Of a stretch of 49,820 bases of DNA, positions 1 through 7,743 are shown piece after piece; the first letter of the stretch is position 1, and the number at the start of each line of letters is the position of its first letter. The notes beneath the pieces were generated by a model. It searched no databases. It was given only the letters and a program-made list of their open reading frames with translations, and was not told where the DNA came from. This DNA comes from Oscillospiraceae bacterium. Lineage in GTDB: Bacteria > Bacillota > Clostridia > Oscillospirales > Oscillospiraceae. The position numbers and the translations under genes are program-made. Location of the stretch: assembly GCA_017552325.1 (NCBI GenBank), contig JAFZQE010000083.1:1-49820 (forward strand), read 5' to 3'.

Positions 1-796
1 ACGCAAGCTTCGTGATCGTCCCGTCGGCGTTGAGAATGCCGACGCTGCAAACCTTGTCGGAGTTCACCGTAAAGGTCACTTCGCCCTCGTACAGAGCCTC
101 GTCGTCCAGCCCGACGTTCGCCTTGCCCTTGGTGTAGTCCGCCACGTAGATGTGGTAGCCGTCAGGTCCGAACTTCGGCAGCACGACGTCCCTGATCTGC
201 GTCGTGAAGAGCTCGCCCATGAAGACCGCCGTGTAGCGTCCCAGGCCGTTCTCCGTCTCCGTCGGCTCCTGGATCACCTCGTAGATCGCCGTGACCTCTT
301 CCGTGACCTCGTGCGCCGGATCGTTGAGGCAGACCGCCGCGGCAATGACCGTGTAGCTCCCGTCCTCCTCCAGGATCCAGCTGTACTCGGGCGCGCCGTA
401 ACGGTGTCCGGTCGCCGTGATCGTCTGCTGTTTGACGTCCGTATAGGTGACGCCGTCGAGCGTGACCGACGCGGTGCAGATCCGCAGGCCATCCGTCTCG
501 CAGCCGGCCGGGGTCACTTTCTCGCTGATCTCTGCCGTGAGCGTCACGGTATGGCTCTCGTCGCTGCGGCAGACAAAGCTTGCCGTCGCCGCGGTAAAGC
601 CGTCCCAGGTCCATGTGGGATCGCCCCAGTCGTGGCCCGTCGCCGGAAGAGTGACCGTCTTCGTCTGTGCTTCGAAGGCCGGGTTCGTGAAGCTCGCCGT
701 GTAGATCCTCGTGCCCTCGGTCTCGCAGGCCGCGGCCGGATCGTCCGTATAGCTCGTGCTCGCCGTCTCGGTCTCGACGTGCGTGCCTGGTATCAT
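1..796 (-). CDS. Repeat-containing surface protein, 5'-truncated, partial at window edge
   Basis: An open frame of about 265 codons runs from an ATG at 796 off the left edge. It is probably exported cell-surface protein sequence. It holds about two and a half copies of a roughly 80-residue unit with the pattern TGH-(D/R)-(W/Y)-G-x-P-x-(W/Y)-x-W, then a Cys-containing strand, an acidic HT/HE segment and an ACETEG/GCETDG turn. Such repeats are common in Firmicutes adhesin-like proteins. The oddity is the start: the first repeat begins in its middle, there is no credible signal peptide, no ribosome binding site stands before the ATG, and the DNA changes abruptly from GC-rich coding to AT-rich at about 797-900. 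A TTG at 832 would add a short hydrophobic leader (MKYLVIFTCVSK), but an in-frame stop lies just upstream. I read it as a gene that has lost its 5' part. Function beyond surface repeat is unknown. Confidence 0.6.
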   Translation of the reverse strand, partial: MIPGTHVETETASTSYTDDPAAACETEGTRIYTASFTNPAFEAQTKTVTLPATGHDWGDPTWTWDGFTAATASFVCRSDESHTVTLTAEISEKVTPAGCETDGLRICTASVTLDGVTYTDVKQQTITATGHRYGAPEYSWILEEDGSYTVIAAAVCLNDPAHEVTEEVTAIYEVIQEPTETENGLGRYTAVFMGELFTTQIRDVVLPKFGPDGYHIYVADYTKGKANVGLDDEALYEGEVTFTVNSDKVCSVGILNADGTITKLA

Positions 797-955
797 TTTG
801 GAAACGCAAGTAAAAATTACTAAATATTTCAAAAATAAAGAAAAAGATGGTATCGTTTACATAATTTTGTAATCGATTTCCTCGCCAACGACTATATTAC
901 GCACGAGTCTTTGCCGAAAAAAAGCGGTCTCTGTCGGCCGCGAAGCATAAAAAAT
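797..955. other. AT-rich gap after broken surface gene
   Basis: Low-GC, non-coding stretch between the truncated surface protein and the Fe-S operon terminators. Both strands contain stops and no gene-like frame. It contrasts with the GC-rich surroundings and may mark a recombination boundary. Confidence 0.4.
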
Positions 956-1027
956 CGCCGGAGAGGGCGTTTCCGGCGGTGACAGGACAAAAAAACCCGA
1001 AGGATGGTTTCATCCTTCGGGGTTTTT
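947..1027 (-). terminator. Tandem intrinsic terminators of the isc operon
   Basis: Two hairpins follow the iscU stop on the minus strand. The first (991-1006 pairing with 1011-1027, GTTT loop) has a CCCGAAGGATG core flanked by A and T runs, so it can work both ways. The second has CGCCGGA (956-962) pairing with TCCGGCG (972-978), followed on the minus strand by a T-rich run at 947-954. Confidence 0.85.
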
Positions 1028-1038
1028 ACTGACTTCGG

Positions 1039-1482
1039 TCAGCCCTCGATCACGTGGCCGTGCTCGTCTTCCTCCGGGAAGCGGAAGTCCTCGGGGTTGT
1101 AGGCGACGCCCCTGCGGTCGTAATAGTCCTTCACCGCCGCGCGCACGGCCTGCTCGGCCAGCACGGAGCAGTGGATCTTGTGCACGGGCAGGCCGTCGAG
1201 CGCCTCGACCACCGCCTTGTTCGACAGCTTGAGCGCCTCCTCGATCGGCTTGCCGATGATCAGGTCGGTCGCCATCGAGCTCGTAGCGATCGCGCTGCCG
1301 CAGCCGAAGGTGTTGAACTTGCAGTCGGTGATCACACCCTCGTCGTCTACCTTGATATACATCCGCATAATATCGCCGCACTTGGCGTTGCCGACTTCGC
1401 CGATGCCGTCCGCGTCGTCGAGCTTGCCCATGTTGTGGGGATTGCGGAAGTGTTCCATCACCTTTTCACTGTAGAGAGCCAT
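1039..1482 (-). CDS. iscU: Fe-S cluster scaffold protein IscU/NifU-like
   Basis: 147-residue cytoplasmic scaffold on which Fe-S clusters are built from sulfur delivered by the cysteine desulfurase encoded just upstream. The three conserved cluster-ligand cysteines are present: C35 (NAKCGD, with D37), C61 (FGCGSA) and C105 (HCSVLAEQA). The start MALYSEKVMEHFRNPHN is the family start, and an AGGAGG-type site precedes it. The length slightly exceeds the usual 125-130 because of an acidic tail (PEEDEHGHVIEG). It is the last gene of iscR-iscS-iscU, separated from iscS by a 175-bp hairpin-rich gap. Identification is secure. Whether to call it IscU or NifU-type is convention. Confidence 0.95.
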   Translation of the reverse strand: MALYSEKVMEHFRNPHNMGKLDDADGIGEVGNAKCGDIMRMYIKVDDEGVITDCKFNTFGCGSAIATSSMATDLIIGKPIEEALKLSNKAVVEALDGLPVHKIHCSVLAEQAVRAAVKDYYDRRGVAYNPEDFRFPEEDEHGHVIEG

Positions 1483-1657
1483 CGTTTTATCCTCCTAATC
1501 GTATTCAAATCGTTTTTGAGGCAGCTTTGCCGCCTCAAAAACACTCTGAGGCGAGCTCTGCGAGCCCTCGCGCCGACCAAGCACAGCTTGTCTCCCGTAA
1601 GCCGTGTGCGATGAGCGCGAGTTCCTCACATGCGAAAAACAATTTTCGCAAGTAACT
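1483..1657. repeat. Hairpin-rich iscS-iscU intercistronic gap
   Basis: The 175-bp gap carries a perfect 11-bp stem (1512-1522 with 1532-1542, arms GTTTTTGAGGC/GCCTCAAAAAC) and a second perfect 8-bp stem with a 4-nt loop (1631-1638 with 1643-1650, TGCGAAAA/TTTTCGCA). Neither is a typical terminator for the minus strand, since iscU follows in the same direction. They could tune or process the iscS-iscU transcript. Confidence 0.6.
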
Positions 1658-2845
1658 TTAAAACAGATGCGGGCGCTGGCCCTTCTGCAGCTCGTCCCAG
1701 ACCGGGGACATGTTGCGCAGATAGGCGACGACCTGCGGGACGACCTCGATGATGTGGTCGATCTGTTCCATCGTGTTGTACTCGCCGATCGACAGGCGCA
1801 GCGAGCCGTGCGCCACCTCGTGGGGCAGGCCGATCGCCAGCAGCACATGGCTGGGGTCGAGCGAGCCGGAGGTGCAGGCGCTGCCGGAAGAGGCGCAGAT
1901 GCCCCGATCGTCCAGCATCAGCAGCAGGCTCTCGCCCTCGATGCCCTCGAAGCACATGTTCACCGTGCCGGGGACGTGGTGCTCGAGGCTGCCGTTGATC
2001 TTGCTGTGCGGGATCTTGGAGAGCTCGGCAAAGAGCTTGTCGCGCATCGGGATGATCTTCGCGGTGTTCTCCTCCATGTGCGCGACGCTCTCCTTCAGCG
2101 CCGCGGCCATCGCGACGATGCCCGCCACGTTCTCGGTGCCGGCGCGCTTGCCGCGCTCCTGGGCGCCGCCGTCGATGATGTTGCTGACAAGGATGCCCTT
2201 GCGGACATAGAGCGCCCCGACGCCCTTCGGCGCGTGGAACTTGTGGCCGGAGATCGACAGCATGTCGATGTTCATCGCCTTCACGTCGATCGGCATGTGG
2301 CCGGCGGCCTGCACCGCGTCGGTGTGGAAGGGGATCTTCTTCTCGCGGCAGAGCGCGCCGATCTCGGTGATGGGCTGGACGGTGCCGATCTCGTTGTTGG
2401 CGAACATCACCGTCACCAGCGCGGTGTCCGGCCGGATCGCCGCCGCCACGTCCTCAACGCGGACGACGCCGTCCTCGTGCACGTCCAGCAGCGTGACCTC
2501 GAAGCCGTCCTTTTCCAGGCGCTTGAGGGTGTGCAGCACGGCGTGGTGCTCGAACTTCGTGGAGATCAGGTGCTTCTTCCCCTTCTTCGCGCCGTTGCGC
2601 GCGGCGGAGACGATGGCCTGGTTGTCCGCCTCGCTGCCGCCGGAGGTGAAGATGATCTCCTTCGGGTCGGCGTTCAGGCAGGCGGCGACGTCCGCCCTCG
2701 CCTGCTCGAGCCCTTCCTTCGCCTTCTGCCCGAAGGCGTATAGGCTGGAGGGATTGCCGTAATCCTCCGTCAGATAGGGCAGCATGGCCTCAAGCGCCGT
2801 TCTGCTGACGCTGGTGGTCGCCGCGTTATCCGCATAGACAAACAT
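1658..2845 (-). CDS. iscS: Cysteine desulfurase
   Basis: 395-residue PLP enzyme converting L-cysteine to alanine and an enzyme-bound persulfide for Fe-S assembly. Visible family marks are the N-terminal DNAATTSVS, the PLP-ring contact in EHHAV (H100), the PLP lysine in [10 protein letters not shown] (K202), the RAGTEN loop (235-239) and the catalytic cysteine in SSGSACTSG (C324). The short SSGSACTSG loop is the IscS/NifS (group I) form. It sits between iscR and iscU and is read from a consensus promoter at the end of iscR. The ATG at 2845 follows a GAAAGGAAG ribosome site. No anomalies were seen. Confidence 0.96.
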   Translation of the reverse strand: MFVYADNAATTSVSRTALEAMLPYLTEDYGNPSSLYAFGQKAKEGLEQARADVAACLNADPKEIIFTSGGSEADNQAIVSAARNGAKKGKKHLISTKFEHHAVLHTLKRLEKDGFEVTLLDVHEDGVVRVEDVAAAIRPDTALVTVMFANNEIGTVQPITEIGALCREKKIPFHTDAVQAAGHMPIDVKAMNIDMLSISGHKFHAPKGVGALYVRKGILVSNIIDGGAQERGKRAGTENVAGIVAMAAALKESVAHMEENTAKIIPMRDKLFAELSKIPHSKINGSLEHHVPGTVNMCFEGIEGESLLLMLDDRGICASSGSACTSGSLDPSHVLLAIGLPHEVAHGSLRLSIGEYNTMEQIDHIIEVVPQVVAYLRNMSPVWDELQKGQRPHLF

Positions 2846-2864
2846 AAAATACTTCCTTTCTTCT

Positions 2865-2913
2865 ATTCCTATCTTTTCACTGGGAATTATATCACATCCG
2901 GAGATTTTGTCAA
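2865..2913 (-). promoter_or_regulatory. Sigma-A promoter and candidate IscR operator before iscS
   Basis: On the minus strand a perfect -35 TTGACA (2908-2913) is 16 bp from a perfect -10 TATAAT (2886-2891). The iscR stop codon TGA lies inside the -35 box. Just downstream of the -10 an inverted repeat ATTCC-N13-GGAAT (2865-2887) covers the expected transcription start, a good position for repression by IscR. A related ATTCC-N12-GGTAT lies before iscR. The promoter is read directly. The operator role is inference. Confidence 0.75.
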
Positions 2914-3335
2914 GTGGCTGTTTTCCACTTCTCGCCCGTCAGCAGATCCTGCAGGCTGACGCTGTCGAGATAGGCGTTGGTGATCTCGTCCAGCTCCTTC
3001 CACATCGGGATCGTGATGCAGGCGGCGGCCTTGTCGCACTGGATCTCCCCGTCCCGGATGCAGGCCACCGGCGCGAGATTGTCCTCCTGGCAGCGCAGGA
3101 TCTCCCCCACGCTGTAGGCCGCCGGGCTGCGGCTGAGGCGGTAGCCGCCCTCCTTGCCGCGGCTGCTCTCCAGCAGCTCCGCCTTTTTGAGGCCGGAGAC
3201 GATCATCTCCAGGTATTTCATCGAAATGTTCTGCCGCTCGGCCACGGTCTTGAGGGACACGAAGCCCTCCTCCTGGTGCCGGGCCAGGTCGATCATCACG
3301 CGCAGCGCATAGCGCCCCTTGGTCGTGATATTCAC
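2910..3335 (-). CDS. iscR: Rrf2-family Fe-S cluster regulator IscR
   Basis: 141-residue winged-helix regulator that senses Fe-S status and controls the following desulfurase and scaffold genes. The protein begins [18 protein letters not shown], the classic Rrf2 start, and holds three cluster-ligand cysteines C92, C100 and C106 (spacing C-x7-C-x5-C, close to E. coli IscR). The GTG at 3335 is chosen because AGGAGG lies seven bases before it. An in-frame GTG at 3344 would sit on top of that ribosome site. First gene of the operon. Its own promoter overlaps a motif related to the iscS operator, suggesting autoregulation. Confidence 0.93.
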   Translation of the reverse strand: MNITTKGRYALRVMIDLARHQEEGFVSLKTVAERQNISMKYLEMIVSGLKKAELLESSRGKEGGYRLSRSPAAYSVGEILRCQEDNLAPVACIRDGEIQCDKAAACITIPMWKELDEITNAYLDSVSLQDLLTGEKWKTAT

Positions 3336-3366
3336 TCTTCCCACCTCCTTTTTTCGTCCGCCGCTT

Positions 3367-3415
3367 AATATACCACAAAGTTTATAGGAATTAAAGCCCC
3401 TTTTTATTTTTCTTT
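3367..3415 (-). promoter_or_regulatory. Probable iscR promoter
   Basis: A minus-strand -10 TATATT (3367-3372) with a weak -35 TTTAAT (3390-3395) at 17 bp. ATTCC-N12-GGTAT spans the gap and resembles the inverted repeat at the iscS promoter, consistent with IscR autocontrol. Confidence 0.45.
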
Positions 3416-3459
3416 CCGGCTATCACATTCTCCCTATGGATGTCAAAGGCAAAAGCTAT

Positions 3460-3488
3460 TTGCGCATCCAAAACGCGCATGATATGAT
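3460..3488 (+). promoter_or_regulatory. Probable citC-citXG promoter
   Basis: TTGCGC (3460-3465), 17-bp spacer, TATGAT (3483-3488), about 40 bp before the citC start. A direct repeat GCGCAT occurs twice, 12 bp apart, in the spacer region and could be an operator. Confidence 0.5.
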
Positions 3489-3526
3489 TTACATATAGAA
3501 GATCCTTACAGCGCGGAGGCGAAGAC

Positions 3527-4567
3527 ATGGGTGTTTCTCTTTCCGAAATAACAACCTCGGACGCCGCTTCTTTCCGTCAGATGGAGCAGCTGCTCCGGCG
3601 GGCGGGGCTCCGTCTCGACAAAAATCTGGACTATAGCTGCGGTCTGTTTGACGAGAGCGGACGCCTGCTGGCGACCGGGAGCTGCTTTGGCTGCACGCTG
3701 CGTTGTCTTGCGGTCGATCCGGAGCGCCGGGGCGAGGGCCTGTTGAACCTTCTGGTTACCCATTTGGTCGAGCGTCTGGTCGAGCGCGGCGTCAGTCGGG
3801 TCTATTTATGCACGAAAGCTGCCAACAGCCCTTTTTTCCGCGAACTCGGCTTTTATGAAATCGTCCGCAGCAGCGACGGCCTCTGCTTTATGGAAAACCG
3901 CCGCGGCGCCTTTTCCGGGTATCTGCAGCGCCTGTCCCTGAACCGAAGCGACGGACGCAGCGCCGCCGTGGTCATGCACGCCAACCCCTTCACGCTCGGG
4001 CATCGCTATCTGCTGGAGCGGGCCGCGGCGGAAAACGACAGGGTGTTTCTCTTTCTGCTCAGCGAGGAATCCGGGCCGATCCCCTTTTCTGTGCGCAGGC
4101 AGCTCGTCCGCCGGGATATTGCTGATCTGGATAAGGTCGTCTGTCTCGACTCCGGCCCTTATATGATCAGCTCCTCCACCTTCCCGAGCTACTTTCTCCC
4201 GGACGAAGACGACACTATTCTCGCGCATGCCGGTATTGACCTTCAGGTCTTTCTGCGCGTTGCCGAAGCGCTCGGGATCCGTTCACGCTATGTCGGCGAG
4301 GAGAAAAGCAGCCACGTCACCGCAGTTTATAACCGCATGATGCATCAGCTTCTGCCGCCTCGCGGCGTGGAAGTCCACGAGATCCCCCGTCTGACGAGGG
4401 ACGGCGTCGTCGTCAGCGCCAGCAGCGTGCGTCAGGCGATCCACGACGGCGACGCGGACACGCTTCGTCTGATGCTCTCCGAAGCTTCCCTCCGCTATTG
4501 GGAAAGCGCGGAGGCCGCCCCTGTCGTTGAAGCGATCCGGCGTATGGCTTCACCGCGCCATCATTGA
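3527..4567 (+). CDS. citC: [Citrate (pro-3S)-lyase] ligase CitC
   Basis: 346-residue cytoplasmic enzyme that uses ATP and acetate to acetylate the thiol of the CitD prosthetic group and so switches on citrate lyase. The N-terminal ~130 residues form a GNAT-like domain (RRGEGLLNLLVTHLVERL, FFRELGFYE). The C-terminal nucleotidylyltransferase domain shows the HIGH-like HANPFTLGH (151-159) and the second motif SASSVR (297-302). Length and layout match CitC. The ATG at 3527 follows GCGGAGG. It is followed 12 bp later by citXG, and both face the operon holding citDEF. This tells us the divergent lyase nearby is a genuine acyl-carrier-type lyase needing activation. Confidence 0.93.
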   Translation: MGVSLSEITTSDAASFRQMEQLLRRAGLRLDKNLDYSCGLFDESGRLLATGSCFGCTLRCLAVDPERRGEGLLNLLVTHLVERLVERGVSRVYLCTKAANSPFFRELGFYEIVRSSDGLCFMENRRGAFSGYLQRLSLNRSDGRSAAVVMHANPFTLGHRYLLERAAAENDRVFLFLLSEESGPIPFSVRRQLVRRDIADLDKVVCLDSGPYMISSSTFPSYFLPDEDDTILAHAGIDLQVFLRVAEALGIRSRYVGEEKSSHVTAVYNRMMHQLLPPRGVEVHEIPRLTRDGVVVSASSVRQAIHDGDADTLRLMLSEASLRYWESAEAAPVVEAIRRMASPRHH

Positions 4568-4579
4568 GGAGATATCATC

Positions 4580-5917
4580 ATGGACGTGTCCTTGCGGCAG
4601 GTGCTTGAAGCGCGCGACGCCCGAGCCGCGCGCCAGCAGGCCCTTTTATCGGAATACGGCCGCCCTCTGCTCTCCTTCTGCATGAACATCCCCGGGCCCG
4701 TCAAAGACAGTCCTCTGATCCGGCGCGCTTTCCGCTCGGGGCTAGCCGCCATGAAAACGCGGCGCCTCCCGCTTTTTGCCTGTGACGAGCGCCATGCGGT
4801 CACCGGCCCGGAGTTTTTGTGCGCCGCGGATATGGACGCGGAGGCGCTGAAGGAGATCTGCCTCGCGCTGGAAGACGAAGCGCCCGTCGGACGGCTGTTC
4901 GATATGGACGTCATCGACCGGAACGGCAGAAAGCTATCCCGAAGCGATGAGCGCCCCTGTCTGATCTGCGGAGCGCCGGGGCGCGCCTGCGCCTCAAGGC
5001 GGCTGCACCCTGCGGAAGAACTGCAGGCGGCGGCGCGGAGGCTGATGGAAGGCCATTTTCTTCGCCACGACAGAGACGCAATCGAGGCGCTCGCCACGCA
5101 GGCGCTGACCGATGAAGTGGAGACTACGCCGAAGCCTGGGCTCGTGGACCTCCGGAACAACGGATCCCACCAGGACATGGACCGGGACAGTTTTTATGCC
5201 AGTATCCGCAGCCTTCGGCCCTTTTGGGGCCGCTGTTTTTCCGTCGGCGTTTCCACGGCCGGTCTGTCGCCCGGAGAAAGCTTTCGCCTGCTGCGTCAGG
5301 AGGGTCTTGTCGCCGAGCGGACCATGCTGGCTGCCACCGGCGGCGTCAACACCCATAAGGGCGCCATTTTTCTTTTGGGCGCCGTCTGCGGCGCGATCGG
5401 AAGGCTCTGGTCGGCCGGTGCGCCCTGCCGCGATGCACAAAGGATCGCAGCGGAATGCTCAGCCATGAGCCGCGCTGCCGTCGAAGCAGATTTCGCCGCC
5501 ATACGCAAAGTAGGCCAGGGCCGAAGCAGTGGAGAACGCCTTTATCTGGAGTTCGGTCTTCGCGGGGCGCGCGGTGAACTGGCGGACGGGCTCCCCTCTG
5601 TGCTGGACTGTGCCCTTCCGATCCTCTCCGCTCTGCTGAGCGCCGGGGAAAGCCGCAGCGATGCCGGCGTCGCCGCGCTTCTGCATCTGATCGCACGGGG
5701 CGGCGACACCAACATGGTCCGCAGAGGCGGGCCGGAAAACGCCCGTCTCGCCGCGGAGGAGGCCGCCGCCCTGCTCGCGGGGCGGGCCATGCCGGAGCTC
5801 TCCGCCGTCGAGGCGCTGGATCTCTCCTATATCCAGCGAAACCTGTCGCCCGGCGGCTCCGCCGATCTGCTCTCTCTCTGCTTTTTCCTGCACGACTGGG
5901 AGCAGACCGAGCCCTGA
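4580..5917 (+). CDS. citXG: CitX-CitG fusion: holo-ACP synthase / triphosphoribosyl-dephospho-CoA synthase
   Basis: 445-residue fusion that makes and attaches the citrate lyase cofactor. Residues 1-165 are CitX: GRLFDMDVI (104-112) and a Cys-rich RPCLICGAPGRAC segment (125-137). This domain transfers phosphoribosyl-dephospho-CoA to Ser14 of CitD. Residues ~165-445 are CitG: TPKPGLVDLRNNGSH (183-197), GGVNTHKG (254-261) and GGDTN (374-378). This domain condenses ATP with dephospho-CoA. The fusion is known in some bacteria. Starts with a GGAGATATCATC ribosome site, 12 bp after citC. A strong terminator follows. Its partner CitD is encoded on the other strand at 8930-9235. Confidence 0.93.
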   Translation: MDVSLRQVLEARDARAARQQALLSEYGRPLLSFCMNIPGPVKDSPLIRRAFRSGLAAMKTRRLPLFACDERHAVTGPEFLCAADMDAEALKEICLALEDEAPVGRLFDMDVIDRNGRKLSRSDERPCLICGAPGRACASRRLHPAEELQAAARRLMEGHFLRHDRDAIEALATQALTDEVETTPKPGLVDLRNNGSHQDMDRDSFYASIRSLRPFWGRCFSVGVSTAGLSPGESFRLLRQEGLVAERTMLAATGGVNTHKGAIFLLGAVCGAIGRLWSAGAPCRDAQRIAAECSAMSRAAVEADFAAIRKVGQGRSSGERLYLEFGLRGARGELADGLPSVLDCALPILSALLSAGESRSDAGVAALLHLIARGGDTNMVRRGGPENARLAAEEAAALLAGRAMPELSAVEALDLSYIQRNLSPGGSADLLSLCFFLHDWEQTEP

Positions 5918-5942
5918 CCACAGCCCGAGCCTCTTCCGTTCC

Positions 5943-5976
5943 GATCCCGAACGGCATGCCGTGCGGGATCTTTTTT
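5943..5976 (+). terminator. Terminator after citXG
   Basis: GATCCCG (5943-5949) pairs with CGGGATC (5964-5970) around the palindrome ACGGCATGCCGT, followed by six T (5971-5976). Clear intrinsic terminator on the plus strand. Confidence 0.9.
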
Positions 5977-5980
5977 GCGC

Positions 5981-6017
5981 GAAAAAGGAGAGCAGCCCGA
6001 GGCCGGAACTGCTCTCC
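5981..6017 (-). terminator. Terminator of the 14-gene catabolic operon
   Basis: Minus strand stem GGAGAGCAG (5987-5995) with CTGCTCTCC (6009-6017), followed on that strand by TTTTT (5982-5986). It ends transcription after the PyrD-like gene and lies back-to-back with the citXG terminator. Confidence 0.85.
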
Positions 6018-6043
6018 CAAAAAGAGGAGGGGAAATGTTATCG

Positions 6044-6964
6044 TTATTGACGGTGCGCGAGGCCGACGATCTCACGCGCCGCAGCGTAGCCTTTTTCCGC
6101 CAGGTAGCTCTCGATCCCCGCAATGATCTCCGGCATGACGTTCGGATTTGAAAAATTGCGGGACCCGACCTGAACGGCGCTGGCGCCGGCAAGCATATAC
6201 TCCACCGCATCCTGCCAGGAGCAGATGCCGCCGCAGGCGATAATGGGGATCTTCACCTGCTGAAACGCGCTCCAGACGAGGAACAGGTTGGCGGCCTTGA
6301 CCGCGGGGCCGGACAGCCCGCCGAAGCTGCTGCCCAGCACGGGTTTCTGACGGTCTATGTCGATCTTCATCGCGCGGAAGGTATTCGACAGCGTCAGCGC
6401 GTCCGCGCCCGCCTCTTCGGCGGCCCTGGCAAAGGGGACGATGTCCGGCACGCTCGGGTTGAGCTTGGCGATCAGCGGCAGGCGCGTGGCTTTCCGGCTT
6501 TCGCCCACGGTATAGCGCAGCGTCGCCAGATCCGAAGAGAAGGGCAGGCCGCTGTCGATATTGGGGCAGGCCAGATTCATCTCCACCGCGCTGATGCACG
6601 GGTCGTTGTCCAGCAGCTCGAGGCACTCGGCGTAGTGGCCCGGTCTGCTGCCGGAAATGCTCAGCACGACCGGTACGTTCAGCGCGGCAAAGCGCCCGAT
6701 CTCGCGCTCCATAAAGGCTTCCATCCCGACGGAGGGGATGCCGACGGCGTTGATCATGCCGCCGTACACTTCGACGACACGCGGCGGCGGATTGCCCGGC
6801 CGCGGATGGCGATGGACGCTCTTAATCATGATCGCGCCCAGGCTCTCCATCGGGAAGAGACCGGCGTTGTTTTCAAAATAATCGTAAGTGCCGGCGGCAG
6901 GCATTACAGGGTTTTTCATGAACAGCGTGCCGATCCGGACCGACAGATCTCTTTCTGCGCTCAT
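6044..6964 (-). CDS. Dihydroorotate dehydrogenase B-like FMN oxidoreductase (catabolic paralogue)
   Basis: 306-residue TIM-barrel flavoprotein of the class 1B dihydroorotate dehydrogenase/dihydropyrimidine dehydrogenase fold. Landmarks: NPVMPAAGTYDY near the start, the active-site loop NLACPN with C133 as the class 1B base, KLNPSV (FMN/substrate lysine), TLSNT, GGLSGPAVK and the FMN-phosphate loop ACGGI...AGASAVQVGS. The chosen ATG (6964) overlaps the stop of the upstream PyrK-like gene as ATGA and has AAAGGA before it. No other pyrimidine-synthesis gene is nearby and the gene ends a carbon-catabolic operon, so I infer a degradative role, reducing or oxidising a ring C=C next to a carboxylate-bearing carbon. 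Orotate/dihydroorotate remains a possible substrate. Confidence 0.85.
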   Translation of the reverse strand: MSAERDLSVRIGTLFMKNPVMPAAGTYDYFENNAGLFPMESLGAIMIKSVHRHPRPGNPPPRVVEVYGGMINAVGIPSVGMEAFMEREIGRFAALNVPVVLSISGSRPGHYAECLELLDNDPCISAVEMNLACPNIDSGLPFSSDLATLRYTVGESRKATRLPLIAKLNPSVPDIVPFARAAEEAGADALTLSNTFRAMKIDIDRQKPVLGSSFGGLSGPAVKAANLFLVWSAFQQVKIPIIACGGICSWQDAVEYMLAGASAVQVGSRNFSNPNVMPEIIAGIESYLAEKGYAAAREIVGLAHRQ

Positions 6965-7728
6965 TCGACGATCCTTTCCAGCGGCAGAACAGGTCCCTCG
7001 CTGCAGACGCGGATATAGGACGAAACTCCGTCTTCGGAAACGGTCCGGCACACACAGCCCTTGCAGGCGCCGACGCCGCAGGCCATCCGCGCCTCGAGGG
7101 ACAGGTAGGCGGCGAAGCCGTACTGCTTCTGAAGCAGCCTGATATCCTTCGCCAGACGCATCGAGCCGCAGGAATACACGGCGTCAAAGTTCATGCGCAG
7201 GCAGTCTGCCGCGAGCTCCTGCGTGACCTTCTTCGTCGGATCGGAAGAAAAGACCGCCTTCGCGCCCAGCGACCCGTAAAAGTCCCAGTCCGGCAGCAGC
7301 GCCTCGCTTCTCGCCGAGAGATAGGCGCGGATCTCGCAGCCGCGCGCGGCATAGGCCTCCGCCAACGGCCGCAGCGGCGCCGCGCCGACGCCGCGCCCGA
7401 CAAGCGCTACGCATCCGGCGTGCTCCAGAACGGGAAAGCCGTTCCCAAGCGGGCCGTGGACCTGGATGTAATCTCCCGGCCTGCAGCGCGCCAGACGTTC
7501 CGTCCCGGCGCCTTTGACACGGATCACGAACCCGATTCTGCCCTTCTCTGGGTCGATCTGATTCAGACTGATCGGCCTGGGCAGATAGGGCTCCATTTCC
7601 TGCCAGGATCTCAGCATGGCAAACTGTCCCGGCTTTGCCTGCGCGGCAAACTCCGGTGCGTCGATCAGCAGCCGGACCAGGCCCTCGCCCAGCCTTTCAT
7701 TCTCGATCACCCTGCAGGAAGCGAACAT
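6961..7728 (-). CDS. PyrK-like FAD/[2Fe-2S] electron transfer subunit
   Basis: 255-residue ferredoxin-reductase-type subunit that passes electrons between NAD(H) and the FMN protein encoded next. It has an FAD domain (RPISLNQID, GPLGNGFPV), an NAD-binding part (VALVGRGVGAAPLRPLAEAY; canonical family has GGGxGxAP) and a C-terminal [2Fe-2S] cluster with CGVGACKGCVC and a fourth Cys ten or so residues later (RVCSEGPV). This is the exact PyrK arrangement. Translationally coupled to the PyrD-like gene by ATGA. Together they make an NAD-linked reductase, attractive in a fermenter as a ring reductase or as an electron sink. The GRG in place of GGG in the NAD loop is a small deviation. Confidence 0.85.
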   Translation of the reverse strand: MFASCRVIENERLGEGLVRLLIDAPEFAAQAKPGQFAMLRSWQEMEPYLPRPISLNQIDPEKGRIGFVIRVKGAGTERLARCRPGDYIQVHGPLGNGFPVLEHAGCVALVGRGVGAAPLRPLAEAYAARGCEIRAYLSARSEALLPDWDFYGSLGAKAVFSSDPTKKVTQELAADCLRMNFDAVYSCGSMRLAKDIRLLQKQYGFAAYLSLEARMACGVGACKGCVCRTVSEDGVSSYIRVCSEGPVLPLERIVE

Positions 7729-7743
7729 GACTTGGTTCCTTTC

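Noticed and set aside
152-823. Plus-strand 223-codon frame at the left edge
   Set aside because: The minus frame through the same DNA shows clear 80-residue repeats and continues off the edge; the plus frame is Arg/Asp-rich noise.
2241-2762. Plus-strand frames opposite iscS
   Set aside because: Ser/Ala/Met-rich antisense of a highly conserved desulfurase, no start signals.
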